Of a stretch of DNA of 64,000 bases, positions 33,922 through 42,333 are shown piece after piece. The stretch spans positions 1 through 64,000 of the forward strand of contig NZ_JACJKW010000016.1 in NCBI RefSeq assembly GCF_016901775.1. The letters run 5' to 3'. The stretch comes from Intestinimonas butyriciproducens. Lineage in GTDB: Bacteria; Bacillota; Clostridia; Oscillospirales; Butyricicoccaceae. The position numbers were made by a program, and so were the translations under genes. The notes below the pieces were generated by a model. The model made no database searches. It saw only the letters and a program-made list of their open reading frames with translations, and had not been told where the DNA came from. Each line of letters opens with the position of its first letter. The stretch's first letter is position 1.

Positions 33922-34944
33922 GTGCGCTACCCAGAATTTTTGAAAAAAGGGGAAAGCCTGGGTTTTATCGCCCCGTCTTTTGGCTGTGCCATCGAGCCCT
34001 ATCGCTCGGCTTTTCAGAACTCTCTGAAAAAATGGGAGAGCTTGGGGTATCGTGCCTTGCTGGGACCCAACTGTTATGAAGGTCAGGGGGTGGGAATCAG
34101 CAACACGCCCCAGGCCTGCGGAGCGGAGGTCAATGACTTTTTCCTCCATCAGCCGGTACAGGCCATTTTGTCCTGCGGCGGCGGAGAACTGATGTGTGAA
34201 ATCCTGGATCATGTGGATTTTGAAGCCATCGGCAAAGCGCATCCCAAATGGTTCATGGGTTATTCCGACAACACCAACCTGACATTTCTGCTCACTACCC
34301 TGTGCAATCAGGCTTCCATTTACGGTCCCTGTGCTCCGGCCTTCGGCATGGAGCCCTGGCACCCCTCTCTGAGGGATGCTCATGGGCTGCTTACCGGGGA
34401 AAAGTGGACGGTGGAAAGCTATGACAAATGGGAAAAGGAAAGCCTGAAAGATGAAAACCACCCCTTGGAACCCTATCATGTCACAGAGGAAAACCGGGTT
34501 CTGGCCTTTCCCCAGCAGGACGCCGCTTTTTCCGGCCGGCTCCTGGGCGGGTGCATGGATTGTCTGGTGAATCTTACTGGTACCCGTTTTGACAAAGTGG
34601 AGGAGTTTTGTCACACCTACCGGCAGGACGGCATTGTGTGGTTTTTGGAAAGCTGTGATCTGAATGTGTTTGCTATTCGCAGGGCTTTGTGGCAGATGAA
34701 GGAGGCCGGTTGGTTCCGTCATGCCAAAGGTTTTCTCATTGGCCGCCCCGGTATTCACGGCCAGCAGATGATGGGCCTGGATCAATACCAGGCGGTGACA
34801 GAAGTGCTGCAAGAGTTTTCCGTTCCGGTGATTCTGGATGCCGACATCGGACATTTGCCTCCCATGATGCCTTTGGTGTGCGGCGCTCTGGCCCAGGCAG
34901 AGTACCGGGGAGGAAAACTGTCTCTCAGGATGAAGCGGGGATAG
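33922..34944 (+). CDS. S66-family LD-carboxypeptidase / MccF-like serine peptidase
   Basis: 340 residues from a GTG after AAGGGAG. N-terminal GESLGFIAPSFGCA and the nucleophile elbow MGYSDNTNLTFLLTTLC, with Glu in WFLESCDLNVFAI and His in DADIGHLPPMMPL completing the Ser-Glu-His triad of family S66. Members trim the terminal D-Ala from murein tetrapeptides or cleave microcin C-type nucleotide peptides. Co-transcribed with the M55 gene; a strong terminator follows. Confidence 0.9.
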   Translation: MRYPEFLKKGESLGFIAPSFGCAIEPYRSAFQNSLKKWESLGYRALLGPNCYEGQGVGISNTPQACGAEVNDFFLHQPVQAILSCGGGELMCEILDHVDFEAIGKAHPKWFMGYSDNTNLTFLLTTLCNQASIYGPCAPAFGMEPWHPSLRDAHGLLTGEKWTVESYDKWEKESLKDENHPLEPYHVTEENRVLAFPQQDAAFSGRLLGGCMDCLVNLTGTRFDKVEEFCHTYRQDGIVWFLESCDLNVFAIRRALWQMKEAGWFRHAKGFLIGRPGIHGQQMMGLDQYQAVTEVLQEFSVPVILDADIGHLPPMMPLVCGALAQAEYRGGKLSLRMKRG

Positions 34945-34988
34945 GGCTTGACGAACAACTTGTGCCCATGGTATGCTGAGCATAGAAA

Positions 34989-35036
34989 AGAGCGTTTTGC
35001 GGATCATACCCGATCTGCAAAACGCTCTTTTTTTAT
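34989..35036 (+). terminator. Terminator after the LD-carboxypeptidase
   Basis: AGAGCGTTTTGC/GCAAAACGCTCT stem with an inner GATC/GATC pairing and a TTTTTTT run. Confidence 0.92.
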
Positions 35037-35059
35037 TTTGGGAAAAGGAGCGGAAGTGT

Positions 35060-35913
35060 ATGACAAAATATCGGAAGATCGGGGCCGATGTGGTCATGGA
35101 GATCCTGGGTGGGATGCTCATTGCGTTGGGCGTTTATAATTTTGCTCTGGAAGCTGACTTTCCCATGACCGGCTTTTCCGGCATTTCCTTGCTGCTTTAT
35201 CGTTTTTTGGGGGTGCCCATCGGCCTTTCCACGGTGCTGCTCAATGTGCCGGTGGCCATTTTGTGTTTCCGGCTGCTGGGACGGGGATTTTTCTTCCGTT
35301 CCATCCGGTGTATGGTGCTTTCCTCGCTGCTCATTGACTATGTGGCGCCCTTGCTGCCCCATTATGAAGGAAGTCGGTTGCTGGCGGCCATCTGCACCGG
35401 TGTGCTGGCCGGGTTGGGATATGCTTTGATCTATCTGCGCTCCTCTTCTACCGGCGGCACCGATTTTATCATCATGGCGGCCAAAAAGAAATGGCCCCAT
35501 GTTACCCTGGGCAAGATCACCTTTATCACCGATGTGACGGTGGTGCTGTTGGGAGGACTGCTGATGGGAGATGTGGATGGCGTGATTTACGGTATGATTG
35601 TCAGCTATATCATGGCCATTGTGGTAGACCGGGTGATGTACGGCGTGGACGCAGGCAAACTGGCCCTGGTGGTTACCCGGAAAGGGCAGCAGGTGGCTGA
35701 TGCCATTGAGGCCTGTTGCGGCCGGGGGTCCACCTTGCTTCAGGGGCAGGGGGGTTCCAGGGAGAAGAGAAGAAAGTGGTGATGTGCGCCTGCAACAACA
35801 AACAGATGCATCTGGTGCGTCAGGCGGCCAAGGGAGTGGATCCCCAGGCTTTCATCATCATTCTGGAATCCAATGAAGTGCTGGGAGAAGGGTTCAAAAC
35901 AGGCGCAGCATAA
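35060..35913 (+). pseudogene. YitT-family membrane protein with DUF2179 tail, frameshifted
   Basis: The first frame (35060-35782) gives about five to six transmembrane helices of the YitT/DUF161 type (MEILGGMLIALGVYNFALEA, STGGTDFIIMAAKKKWPH) and enters the DUF2179 domain (VTRKGQQVADAIEACCGRGS). At G6 (35749-35754) the frame breaks: the zero frame ends REKRRKW, whereas the next frame continues the family sequence FQGEEKKVVMC through VLGEGFKTGAA to 35913. One more G restores a 284-residue protein of usual length. Could be a true lesion, a slippery phase-variable tract or a base-calling error. The ATG follows AAAAGGAG. Confidence 0.85.
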
Positions 35914-35915
35914 AA

Positions 35916-35944
35916 AGAAGGCGGAGGGTCTTCCTCCGCCTTCT
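35916..35944. terminator. Bidirectional terminator
   Basis: AGAAGGCGGAGG-GTCTT-CCTCCGCCTTCT between the convergent yitT and guaB genes. Confidence 0.85.
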
Positions 35945-35968
35945 TGCTATGGCATATTGTTTTTGTGT

Positions 35969-37471
35969 TTATTTCACCACAGAGCTGTCTTTCAGCACCA
36001 CATCGTGAGAACCACCTTCCACAATGCTGGTGGCCGAGACCAGGGTGATCTTGGCGTTTTTCTGCAGATCGGGAATGTTCAGCACGCCGCAGTTGCACAT
36101 GGTGGAACGGACTTTGTTCAGAGAAACGGTTACATTGTCCTTCAGACTGCCAGCGTAGGGAACATAGGAGTCCACGCCTTCTTCAAAGGAGAGCTTCTTG
36201 TCGCCGCCCAGGTCATAGCGCTGCCAGTTGCGGGCCCGGTTGGAACCTTCGCCCCAGTATTCCTTCATATAGTTGCCGTTGATGATCACCTTGTTGGTGG
36301 GGCTCTCATCAAAGCGGGAGAAGTATCGACCCAGCATGATGAAGTCGGCACCCATGGCCAGAGCCAGGGTCATGTGATAATCGTGGACGATGCCGCCGTC
36401 GGAGCACAGAGGGATATAGATGCCGGTTTCTTCAAAGTACTCGTCCCGGGCCTTGGCCACTTCGATGACAGCAGTAGCCTGTCCGCGGCCGATGCCCTTC
36501 TGTTCACGGGTGATGCAGATACTGCCGCCGCCGATGCCGATCTTGATAAAGTCAGCTCCGGCTTCAGCCAGGAAACGGAAGCCTTCGGTGTCCACCACAT
36601 TGCCGGCGCCAACCTTCACTTTGTCGCCATAGCGGGAGCGGATCCAGTCCAGAGTGATCTTCTGCCACTCGGAGAAGCCTTCGGAAGAGTCAATGCACAG
36701 CACATCGGCACCGGCTTCCACCAGAGCGGGAACCCGCTCGGCATAGTCACGGGTGTTGATGCCGGCGCCCACCATATAACGCTTGGAGCTGTCCAGCAGT
36801 TCATGGGCGTTTTCCTTGTGGGAGGAGTAGTCCTTGCGGAAAACGAAATACTTCAGCTTCTGATCCTTGTCCACCAGAGGGAGAGAGTTGAGCTTGTGTT
36901 CCCAGATGATGTCGTTGGCTTCCTTCAGGGAAGTGGAATCGGAAGCATAGATCAGTTTGTCAAAGGGAGTCATAAATTCAGATACCTTGGTGGAGGTATC
37001 CATACGGCTGACACGGTAATCACGGCTGGTGACCACACCCATCAGTTTGCCGTCGGGGGTGCCGTCATCGGTGATGGCCATGGTGGAGTGGCCGGTTTTT
37101 TCCTTGAGGGCCAGCACATCAGCCAGGGTATGTTCCGGAGTCAGGTTGGAATCGCTGCGGACAAAGCCGGCTTTATATGCTTTGACCCGGGCAACCATAG
37201 CGGCTTCATCTTCCACGCTCTGGGAGCCATAAATGAAGGAAAGGCCGCCCTCCTTGGCCAGGGCAATGGCCATGCGGTCATCGGAGACCGACTGCATAAT
37301 GGCCGATACCAGAGGGATGTTCAGAGTCAAAGCAGATTCTTCGCCCTTTTTGAATTTGACCAAGGGAGTTTTCAGACTCACATTGGCCGGAATGCACTGG
37401 CTGGAAGAGTAGCCGGGGACCAACAGATATTCACCGAAAGTATGGGAAGGTTCCTCATAATAAAATGCCAT
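35969..37471 (-). CDS. guaB: Inosine-5-monophosphate dehydrogenase
   Basis: 500 residues. Oxidises IMP to XMP with NAD, the first step to [23 protein letters not shown] at the N-terminus, two CBS repeats between about 95 and 220 ([27 protein letters not shown]), and the catalytic loop [20 protein letters not shown] with the active Cys. The flap reads [20 protein letters not shown] and belongs to the longer, slightly divergent Clostridia type. The ATG at 37471 follows AAAGGAGAG; a TTG two codons upstream is less likely. Confidence 0.95.
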   Translation of the reverse strand: MAFYYEEPSHTFGEYLLVPGYSSSQCIPANVSLKTPLVKFKKGEESALTLNIPLVSAIMQSVSDDRMAIALAKEGGLSFIYGSQSVEDEAAMVARVKAYKAGFVRSDSNLTPEHTLADVLALKEKTGHSTMAITDDGTPDGKLMGVVTSRDYRVSRMDTSTKVSEFMTPFDKLIYASDSTSLKEANDIIWEHKLNSLPLVDKDQKLKYFVFRKDYSSHKENAHELLDSSKRYMVGAGINTRDYAERVPALVEAGADVLCIDSSEGFSEWQKITLDWIRSRYGDKVKVGAGNVVDTEGFRFLAEAGADFIKIGIGGGSICITREQKGIGRGQATAVIEVAKARDEYFEETGIYIPLCSDGGIVHDYHMTLALAMGADFIMLGRYFSRFDESPTNKVIINGNYMKEYWGEGSNRARNWQRYDLGGDKKLSFEEGVDSYVPYAGSLKDNVTVSLNKVRSTMCNCGVLNIPDLQKNAKITLVSATSIVEGGSHDVVLKDSSVVK

Positions 37472-37507
37472 GCTCAACTCTCCTTTATCTCTATATGTTT
37501 TCTACAA

Positions 37508-37536
37508 AAAATAACACAAAACTTCGGCAAAGTCAA
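37508..37536 (-). promoter_or_regulatory. guaB promoter
   Basis: Minus strand TTGACT, 17-bp spacer, TATTTT, 37 bases before the start codon. Confidence 0.6.
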
Positions 37537-37552
37537 CAAGAACTTTTTCGGA

Positions 37553-37666
37553 TTACAAAGCGGGGGGCTGTTTCATGCCAATACAGCTGAATACCACCGC
37601 AGCAGCGCCAGCCACAATGGCGGAAATACCCAGCACCAATCCGGTGATGGCAAAGGCTTTTTTCAT
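37553..37666 (-). CDS. 37-residue hydrophobic peptide
   Basis: Not a recognised family. The sequence MKKAFAITGLVLGISAIVAG continues as a single Ala/Val-rich membrane helix and ends MKQPPAL. AAAGGATGG lies just before the ATG. Upstream is a perfect 21-bp palindrome overlapping a TATACT -10-like box, so it is likely a separately regulated short membrane peptide or a leader for guaB. Small size makes the coding call uncertain. Confidence 0.5.
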   Translation of the reverse strand: MKKAFAITGLVLGISAIVAGAAAVVFSCIGMKQPPAL

Positions 37667-37723
37667 AGGATCCATCCTTTCTCCCGGCAGGCCGGGTATA
37701 TCGGTTTTTGAAAACGGCTACAT

Positions 37724-37748
37724 CTACATCTATAATAGATGTAGTATA
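37724..37748 (-). promoter_or_regulatory. Perfect palindromic operator upstream of the 37-residue peptide
   Basis: CTACATCTA-TAA-TAGATGTAG (9-3-9) immediately downstream of a minus-strand TATACT (37748-37743). CTACAT occurs once more beside it. The binding protein is unknown. Confidence 0.55.
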
Positions 37749-37875
37749 ACACACACTGAGACAAAAAGCATCTATTCTTCTGCGGAAAAACAGAAAAGAA
37801 CAAGAAAAAGTTTTGGCAAAGCAGAAAAAACAGTTGAAAAATACAAAGCAATCCGTTATACTATCTGAGTAACAC

Positions 37876-37962
37876 GCCGGTGTGATGGAACTGGCAGACG
37901 TACGGGACTCAAAATCCCGCGGTGGCAACACCGTGCGGGTTCGACCCCCGCCACCGGCACCA
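37876..37962 (+). tRNA. tRNA-Leu (CAA)
   Basis: An 87-nt class II tRNA with GCCGGUG/CACCGGC acceptor, a long variable arm (CGGUGGCAACACCG), anticodon loop CTCAAAA giving CAA, a GTTCGAC T-loop and an encoded CCA end. Confidence 0.95.
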
Positions 37963-37986
37963 TACTGGAATGGAAACATTCCACTT

Positions 37987-38018
37987 GAAGAGCCCAGCCA
38001 ATTTGGCTGGGCTCTTTT
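37987..38018 (+). terminator. tRNA-Leu terminator
   Basis: GAGCCCAGCC-AATTT-GGCTGGGCTC followed by TTTT. Confidence 0.9.
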
Positions 38019-38107
38019 CATAACTATTTCCAGCAGAATTGGTTGAGCTGGGCGGAAAAGTATGTCTGCTTTCGCAAATAGCAAAAGTGAATGAACGGCT
38101 GATCGTA
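38019..38107 (+). other. Possible coding remnant after tRNA-Leu
   Basis: A short open stretch reading ELVELGGKVCLLSQIAKVNE then RLIVTPRRT and a stop lies directly between two terminators. It has no start or ribosome site and no recognised homologue; it may be the 3-prime relic of a gene lost next to the tRNA. Confidence 0.25.
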
Positions 38108-38146
38108 ACCCCGAGAAGAACATAACAGTTCTTCTCGGGGTTTTGT
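38108..38146 (+). terminator. Second terminator after tRNA-Leu
   Basis: ACCCCGAGAAGAAC-ATAACA-GTTCTTCTCGGGGT followed by TTTTG, although no intact gene ends before it. Confidence 0.85.
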
Positions 38147-38169
38147 TGAATATTAACTTTAATTTCCTA

Positions 38170-38197
38170 TTGACTTTAATATTATTTATGATATACT
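38170..38197 (+). promoter_or_regulatory. Promoter of the DUF2089 islet
   Basis: TTGACT, 16-bp spacer, TATACT. ACTTTAA occurs at 38156 and 38173 and inverted (TTAAAGT) near 38207, so the promoter is wrapped by repeated heptamers that could be an autoregulatory site. Confidence 0.6.
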
Positions 38198-38233
38198 CAA
38201 TATAGTTAAAGTGAAAACGAAAGGAGAATTGAA

Positions 38234-38530
38234 ATGGAAATAGATAAGATTCCACAGTGGATTCTTGCATTGGAACCGGAAGATGCGACTTTTCTTAAAA
38301 ATTTTGTGCTGAAATCCGGGTCGCTCAAAGAAATTGCTCGCTTGTATGAGGTATCCTATCCCACTGTTCGTCTTCGTCTGGATAAACTGATCCAGAAAAT
38401 AGAGCTGAACGATAAAAAGGAGGAGGAGCCCTTTTCCACTTTCATCAAAGGGCTGGCCGTGGATTCCAGAATCGATCTGGAAACGGCGAAGCTTATTATT
38501 GATAAGTACAAGCAAGAGAAAGGAGAATAG
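38234..38530 (+). CDS. DUF2089-family small regulator-like protein
   Basis: 98 residues. The core ALEPEDATFLKNFVLKSGSL then KEIARLYEVSYPTVRLRLDK is the DUF2089 helix-turn-helix; the N-terminal zinc ribbon of longer members is missing. A charged helical tail follows. The ATG follows AAAGGAG. Its DNA is visibly AT-richer than the housekeeping genes. It heads a group with two small membrane proteins; in other Firmicutes DUF2089 genes also precede small membrane proteins, with unknown function. Confidence 0.8.
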   Translation: MEIDKIPQWILALEPEDATFLKNFVLKSGSLKEIARLYEVSYPTVRLRLDKLIQKIELNDKKEEEPFSTFIKGLAVDSRIDLETAKLIIDKYKQEKGE

Positions 38531-38532
38531 CA

Positions 38533-38607
38533 ATGTAACATTGGATCTTTATGATCGTTGTCATAGGCCTTTTTGCAATCCATGAAAAATGGGACATTGG
38601 TTTATAA
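38533..38607 (+). pseudogene. Start-stop ATG-TAA and short hydrophobic reading frame
   Basis: AAAGGAG at the end of the DUF2089 gene is followed by ATG and at once TAA. The same frame then continues HWIFMIVVIGLFAIHEKWDI to a stop at 38607, reading like a small membrane peptide. It may be a peptide gene broken at codon 2, a peptide started at the ATG at 38551, or a start-stop control element. Confidence 0.35.
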
Positions 38608-38692
38608 CTGAGAACCTTTGATTGAATGAGCATAGATGCGTAGGGCTGAAATGATGAAAGCAAGTGATATATAAGGAAAGGGAGAAGCGAGA

Positions 38693-38995
38693 ATGATTGA
38701 TGTAACGGTTCTAGAACTTGTTGCTGGTTTTGCTATTGCGTTGGTATTGATGGTGGCTGAGAATCTCTTGTGTACAAAGATGAAAAGTCCCCTTTGGGGT
38801 GGTATGATTCCATGCTTGATCCTTATAGGAACCATTTGGATTTTTGCCAGCGGTATTGTTCCGTTGGAAATGCGGTATGTTTTTCCCTTCGTTATCCTGA
38901 ATACTTTGTTTTTTGGAGAGTGGGGAAGTGGACGGGATAAATACAAAAAGCTGCAGCAGAAAGAAATGGAACGCATGAGAGCGAAAGATATGTAA
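38693..38995 (+). CDS. Small three-helix membrane protein A (islet paralogue)
   Basis: 100 residues, no family recognised. Three hydrophobic segments: LELVAGFAIALVLMVAENLL, WGGMIPCLILIGTIWIFASG and YVFPFVILNTLFFGEW, then a charged helix ending MERMRAKDM. It shares the layout xGGxIP in helix 2, FP in helix 3 and the tail AKD with the next gene, so the two arose by duplication. The ATG follows GGGAGAAG. AT-rich composition. Confidence 0.75.
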   Translation: MIDVTVLELVAGFAIALVLMVAENLLCTKMKSPLWGGMIPCLILIGTIWIFASGIVPLEMRYVFPFVILNTLFFGEWGSGRDKYKKLQQKEMERMRAKDM

Positions 38996-39008
38996 GGAGG
39001 TAAATTTG

Positions 39009-39284
39009 ATGAAGGCAGCAATTTCGTTGGTGATTGCCCTCGTTGTGATCGTATTTCATTATTGGGCTTGTCGCCGTCCTCCGAAATATTGGTATGTGGG
39101 CGGAATTATCCCTTTTGCGTGGATTATCTTTTTGGCCGTGCTCTTCTTCAATGGTATGATCAATTTGGCAGAGGACTGGAAAACAATTTTGTTTCCTACA
39201 GTGATTGTTTTTTTGATGTGGGCCGAAGGCCATGAAGTTGCGAAGAAAAAAGAAATCGCCAAGATGAAAGCAAAAGATATTTGA
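39009..39284 (+). CDS. Small three-helix membrane protein B (islet paralogue)
   Basis: 91 residues. Helices ISLVIALVVIVFHYWACR, VGGIIPFAWIIFLAVLFFNG and ILFPTVIVFLMWAEG, ending in KKKEIAKMKAKDI. A paralogue of the gene before it, from which it is separated by 13 bases with TAAGGAGG. The ATG at 39009 is better placed than the TTG at 39006. The pair may form a hetero-oligomer; the function is unknown. The group is closed by a terminator. Confidence 0.75.
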   Translation: MKAAISLVIALVVIVFHYWACRRPPKYWYVGGIIPFAWIIFLAVLFFNGMINLAEDWKTILFPTVIVFLMWAEGHEVAKKKEIAKMKAKDI

Positions 39285-39361
39285 ATCAAAGTCAGACCGT
39301 AAAACAGGGAAGCGGTTGACCCTTTGTTTTTTAGTGCCATAAATGTTTTATCGTTGTTCCA

Positions 39362-39399
39362 AAATCCACAAGCTTTCTTAAGAGCTTGTGGATTTTTTT
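39362..39399 (+). terminator. Terminator of the AT-rich islet
   Basis: AATCCACAAGCT/AGCTTGTGGATT stem followed by TTTTTTT. Confidence 0.9.
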
Positions 39400-39455
39400 G
39401 TGTTCGGAAAAACATTTACGATTTACGGGGGAAAAGGCGGAACAGGGTTTGAAAG

Positions 39456-39484
39456 TTGAACCAACAGGGAAAAAGGTGTATAAT
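39456..39484 (+). promoter_or_regulatory. GDPD gene promoter
   Basis: TTGAAC, 17-bp spacer, TATAAT, about 50 bases upstream of the start. Confidence 0.75.
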
Positions 39485-39536
39485 ATAAAACCAATGTTTT
39501 GATCATTTGACAGCCATGGGGCGGAGGAGTGGGAAA

Positions 39537-41336
39537 ATGGCAAGGGAAAAAAGACCGGTGTGGCAGGTGCTGGCCTGGGACTGGGGATATTTGCTCTGTT
39601 TTGAGCTGGCCCATAAAATGGCGGGATTTTTGCTGCTTCTGCCCTTGTTCCGGGGTATGTCCGCCCGAATGCTTCGCACTTCGGAACTGGAGACCGTCAC
39701 AAAGCAGACCTTGCGGGCCATGACCCAAAGCCCTTCGGCGGCCGTGGTGAGTTTTCTCTGGGCGCTGCTTTTTTTGTGGTATTTTTATTTTGAAATGATG
39801 ACCCTGGCCCTGGCTTGTGAGCGAGCCTGGCGGCGGGAGAGCACATCTTTTCTCAGACTGCTGGGAAAGGCTTTTCTCCGCTCTGTGCGGTTGTTCCGAT
39901 GGGCCAATCTGCCGCTGCTTCTTGGCCTGACGGCGGCGCTGCCGGTGCTGATGGCTCCTTTTACCGGGAACATGGGCATTGCAGGGCAGATCGTCAATTC
40001 CTTTCTCAATCTGGCCCAGCAGCACAGTTGGGTATGGGGACTTCTGTTGCTTCTGATCCTGCTTCTGGCCGGGGCGTTGTTCTGGTTTCTTTTCGGCTTT
40101 CAGGCCATGGCCCAGGGGGCCAAGTTTCCTCAGGCATGGGAGCAAAGCTGCCGTATTCTCAGCCGCTATAAGAAACAGGCTTTGAATCAGGTGGTGCGCT
40201 ATTTTCTGCGGATGGGCCTGGGTGTGCTGGTGCTTTATCTGGTGGCGGTGTACATCACGGCGGGAGTGGCCAATTTCCGTTATGATACCGACGAAGCCAG
40301 AGCAGTTTTTCAGCTGGATTATCTGGCCTGGAGCCGATTGGGGCGCATTGGTGTGTTTGTTCTTTTCTCCGTGGTGTTCTTTGCGCTCACCACTGTGATG
40401 TATCACCGGTTCCGGGGAGACCGGCAGCCTCAGGGAAAGCAGAGACGGCGGCTGGCACGGATATTGCGTCTGACTTCCATCACGCTCGGTTTGGCGGCGC
40501 TGGCCGTTTTCAGTGAGACCGAACTGGGCGGTCAGGTGTTTTATTGGCCGGAGACCCAGATCCAGGTGGTGGCTCACCGGGGCGGCGCCCAGTTGGCGCC
40601 GGAAAACACACTGGCTGCTTTGCGGGCGGCCAAAGCCAGCGGATCGGCCATTGCGGAGATCGATATCCGTCAGACCAGCGATGGCACACTGATTCTGCTC
40701 CATGACACTTCCTTGCGCCGCACGACCGGCTATAATGCCCAGGTGTGGGATGTAACTTATGAAGATATACAGAAACTCAATCTGGTGGAGCCGATTCCCA
40801 CGCTGGATGAAGCCATCAAGACGGCAGGGAAAAAACTGGATCTGATGATCGAACTGAAGGTAACCGGAAACGAACGGTCTTTGGTGGAGCGAACCGTGGC
40901 GCTCATTCGGAAGAACAAAGCAGAGGAACGCTGCTCCATCGCGTCCATGGATCTGGAAACGCTGGAGCGGGTGAAGGAGATCGCACCGGAGATCAAGACG
41001 GTCTACATCACTTCCTTGCTTTATGGAGATCAATATAATATTGATTATGTGGATGGATACAGTATCCAATATACATTTCTCAATCCCTTGCTGGTGTCGC
41101 AGATCCATGCCGCAGGAAAAGAGGCCTATACCTGGACCGCCAACAGTGAATGGGGTATCCGACGGGCCATCTATTGCCAGCCGGACGGCATTGTCACCGA
41201 TAACCCTTATCTGGTACAATATTTTCTGGAATCAGGTGATCAGAGCCTGCTGCTGGAATTTTGGACGCCGGTATTTTTCGGCTATCCCACAGCGCCTTCT
41301 GTTTTGCTGGATGAAGTAAACGATTTGTTGGAATAG
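39537..41336 (+). CDS. Membrane-anchored glycerophosphodiester phosphodiesterase
   Basis: 599 residues. Residues 1-330 carry about seven to eight transmembrane helices of the GDPD membrane-domain type (LLLLILLLAGALFWFLFGF). Residues 340-580 form the catalytic barrel: VAHRGGAQLAPENTLAALRA, AIAEIDIRQTSDG, LHDTSLRRTTG, DLMIELKVTG and AYTWTANS. It hydrolyses glycerophosphodiesters from lipids or teichoic acid, with the active site likely outside. The ATG at 39537 follows GGAGGAG. It probably starts the unit GDPD-ogt-Rrf2; ogt starts 14 bases after it. Confidence 0.93.
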   Translation: MAREKRPVWQVLAWDWGYLLCFELAHKMAGFLLLLPLFRGMSARMLRTSELETVTKQTLRAMTQSPSAAVVSFLWALLFLWYFYFEMMTLALACERAWRRESTSFLRLLGKAFLRSVRLFRWANLPLLLGLTAALPVLMAPFTGNMGIAGQIVNSFLNLAQQHSWVWGLLLLLILLLAGALFWFLFGFQAMAQGAKFPQAWEQSCRILSRYKKQALNQVVRYFLRMGLGVLVLYLVAVYITAGVANFRYDTDEARAVFQLDYLAWSRLGRIGVFVLFSVVFFALTTVMYHRFRGDRQPQGKQRRRLARILRLTSITLGLAALAVFSETELGGQVFYWPETQIQVVAHRGGAQLAPENTLAALRAAKASGSAIAEIDIRQTSDGTLILLHDTSLRRTTGYNAQVWDVTYEDIQKLNLVEPIPTLDEAIKTAGKKLDLMIELKVTGNERSLVERTVALIRKNKAEERCSIASMDLETLERVKEIAPEIKTVYITSLLYGDQYNIDYVDGYSIQYTFLNPLLVSQIHAAGKEAYTWTANSEWGIRRAIYCQPDGIVTDNPYLVQYFLESGDQSLLLEFWTPVFFGYPTAPSVLLDEVNDLLE

Positions 41337-41350
41337 AAAAGGGGACAGAT

Positions 41351-41845
41351 GTGAAACAGGCCATATTTCTGGATACTTTTTTGGGGCGGGTGGGTATCGC
41401 CCAGGAAGGTGAGGCCATTACCCATGTGTTTTTTGGAAACTCGGTGCGGCCCGATGCCTTTGTGGAAGAGAGTACCCCTCTTTTGGAGGAGGCCGCCCGG
41501 CAGTTGAGAGAATATTTGGAAGGAACGCGCAAAGAATTTGATCTGCCCCTTTGTCCTCATGGAACAGAGTTTCAGTGCCAGGTGTGGCAGCTGCTCAGAC
41601 AGATCCCCTATGGAACCACCATCACCTATGGGCAGCTGGCCCGGATGGTTGGTAAACCCGGGGCAGCCCGGGCGGTAGGGCAGGCCAACGGCCGCAATCC
41701 CATTTCCATTTTCATTCCCTGCCACCGGGTGGTGGGGGCCGCAGGAGTGCTGCGGGGATATGCCGGAGGCACAGAGCAAAAGAAGAAACTGCTGCATCTG
41801 GAAGGGGCATTGCCTCAGAAACCGGGAAAGGAGAAGAAAAAATGA
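41351..41845 (+). CDS. ogt: Methylated-DNA-[protein]-cysteine S-methyltransferase
   Basis: 164 residues from a GTG. The active site is IFIPCHRVVGAAG, with the acceptor Cys in PCHR; YGTTITYGQLARMVGKPGAA is the DNA-binding helix-turn-helix region. It repairs O6-methylguanine by a single self-inactivating transfer. Its last four bases overlap the ATG of the Rrf2 gene (ATGA), so the two are coupled. Confidence 0.93.
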   Translation: MKQAIFLDTFLGRVGIAQEGEAITHVFFGNSVRPDAFVEESTPLLEEAARQLREYLEGTRKEFDLPLCPHGTEFQCQVWQLLRQIPYGTTITYGQLARMVGKPGAARAVGQANGRNPISIFIPCHRVVGAAGVLRGYAGGTEQKKKLLHLEGALPQKPGKEKKK

Positions 41846-42258
41846 CAGGAGAATACACCATTGCCGTTCACGCATTGGTCTATTTGAATCATATGGGCAC
41901 CATGTTGTCCAGCGAAAAGATGGCCTCCAACATTTGCACCAATCCGGCTCGGGTGCGGAAGGTGCTGGCCAAGCTGAAGCGGGCCGGACTGGTGGAGACC
42001 CGGGAAGGCAGCGAAGGGGGATATCGCTTTCAGAAAGATCCCGATCAGGTGACGCTGCGCCAGGTGGCCGAGGCGGTGGAAACCACTTTTGTGGAATGTT
42101 CCTGGCATTCCGGCGGGGAAGACATCAAATGTCAGGTGGCTTCCGGAATGGCCGGCGTGATGGACGATATCTGCAGCCAGCTCAATAGCATCTGCCTGGA
42201 CCGTCTGGAGCAGATCACCATCGCCCAGATTGAAAAAAGACTGTTCCATAAGGAATGA
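41842..42258 (+). CDS. Rrf2-family transcriptional regulator
   Basis: 138 residues. The winged helix TGEYTIAVHALVYLNHMG, SSEKMASNICTNPARVRKVL and GLVETREGSEGGYRF is the Rrf2 fold. Only two cysteines remain in the region of IscR clusters (VECSWHSGGEDIKC plus DICSQ and SICL), so an Fe-S cluster is possible but not certain. It overlaps ogt by four bases. The target genes are unknown. Confidence 0.88.
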   Translation: MTGEYTIAVHALVYLNHMGTMLSSEKMASNICTNPARVRKVLAKLKRAGLVETREGSEGGYRFQKDPDQVTLRQVAEAVETTFVECSWHSGGEDIKCQVASGMAGVMDDICSQLNSICLDRLEQITIAQIEKRLFHKE

Positions 42259-42273
42259 ATGGCAAAGGGCCGC

Positions 42274-42304
42274 TTGACCTGGAGCAAACTCCAGGGAGTA
42301 CAAT
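42274..42304 (+). promoter_or_regulatory. MerR-type promoter/operator
   Basis: TTGACC, an over-long 19-bp spacer and TACAAT, with CTGGAG-CAAA-CTCCAG (42279-42294) between them. This layout is typical of MerR-family activation by DNA untwisting. Confidence 0.75.
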
Positions 42305-42333
42305 GGAAAAAAGAAAGGCTGGGAGGGAAAGGC

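Noticed and set aside
35873-37711. 612-codon plus-strand open frame opposite guaB
   Set aside because: Antisense of IMP dehydrogenase; no start signal.
37533-38270. Minus-strand open frame containing GGGGRTRTVLPPRDFESR
   Set aside because: This is the well-known false translation of the antisense of tRNA-Leu; the tRNA is intact and no ribosome site precedes the frame.
37987-39400. Integrative element inserted at tRNA-Leu
   Set aside because: No integrase, no duplicate of the tRNA 3-prime end and no mobility genes were found; only the AT-rich islet remains as a hint.
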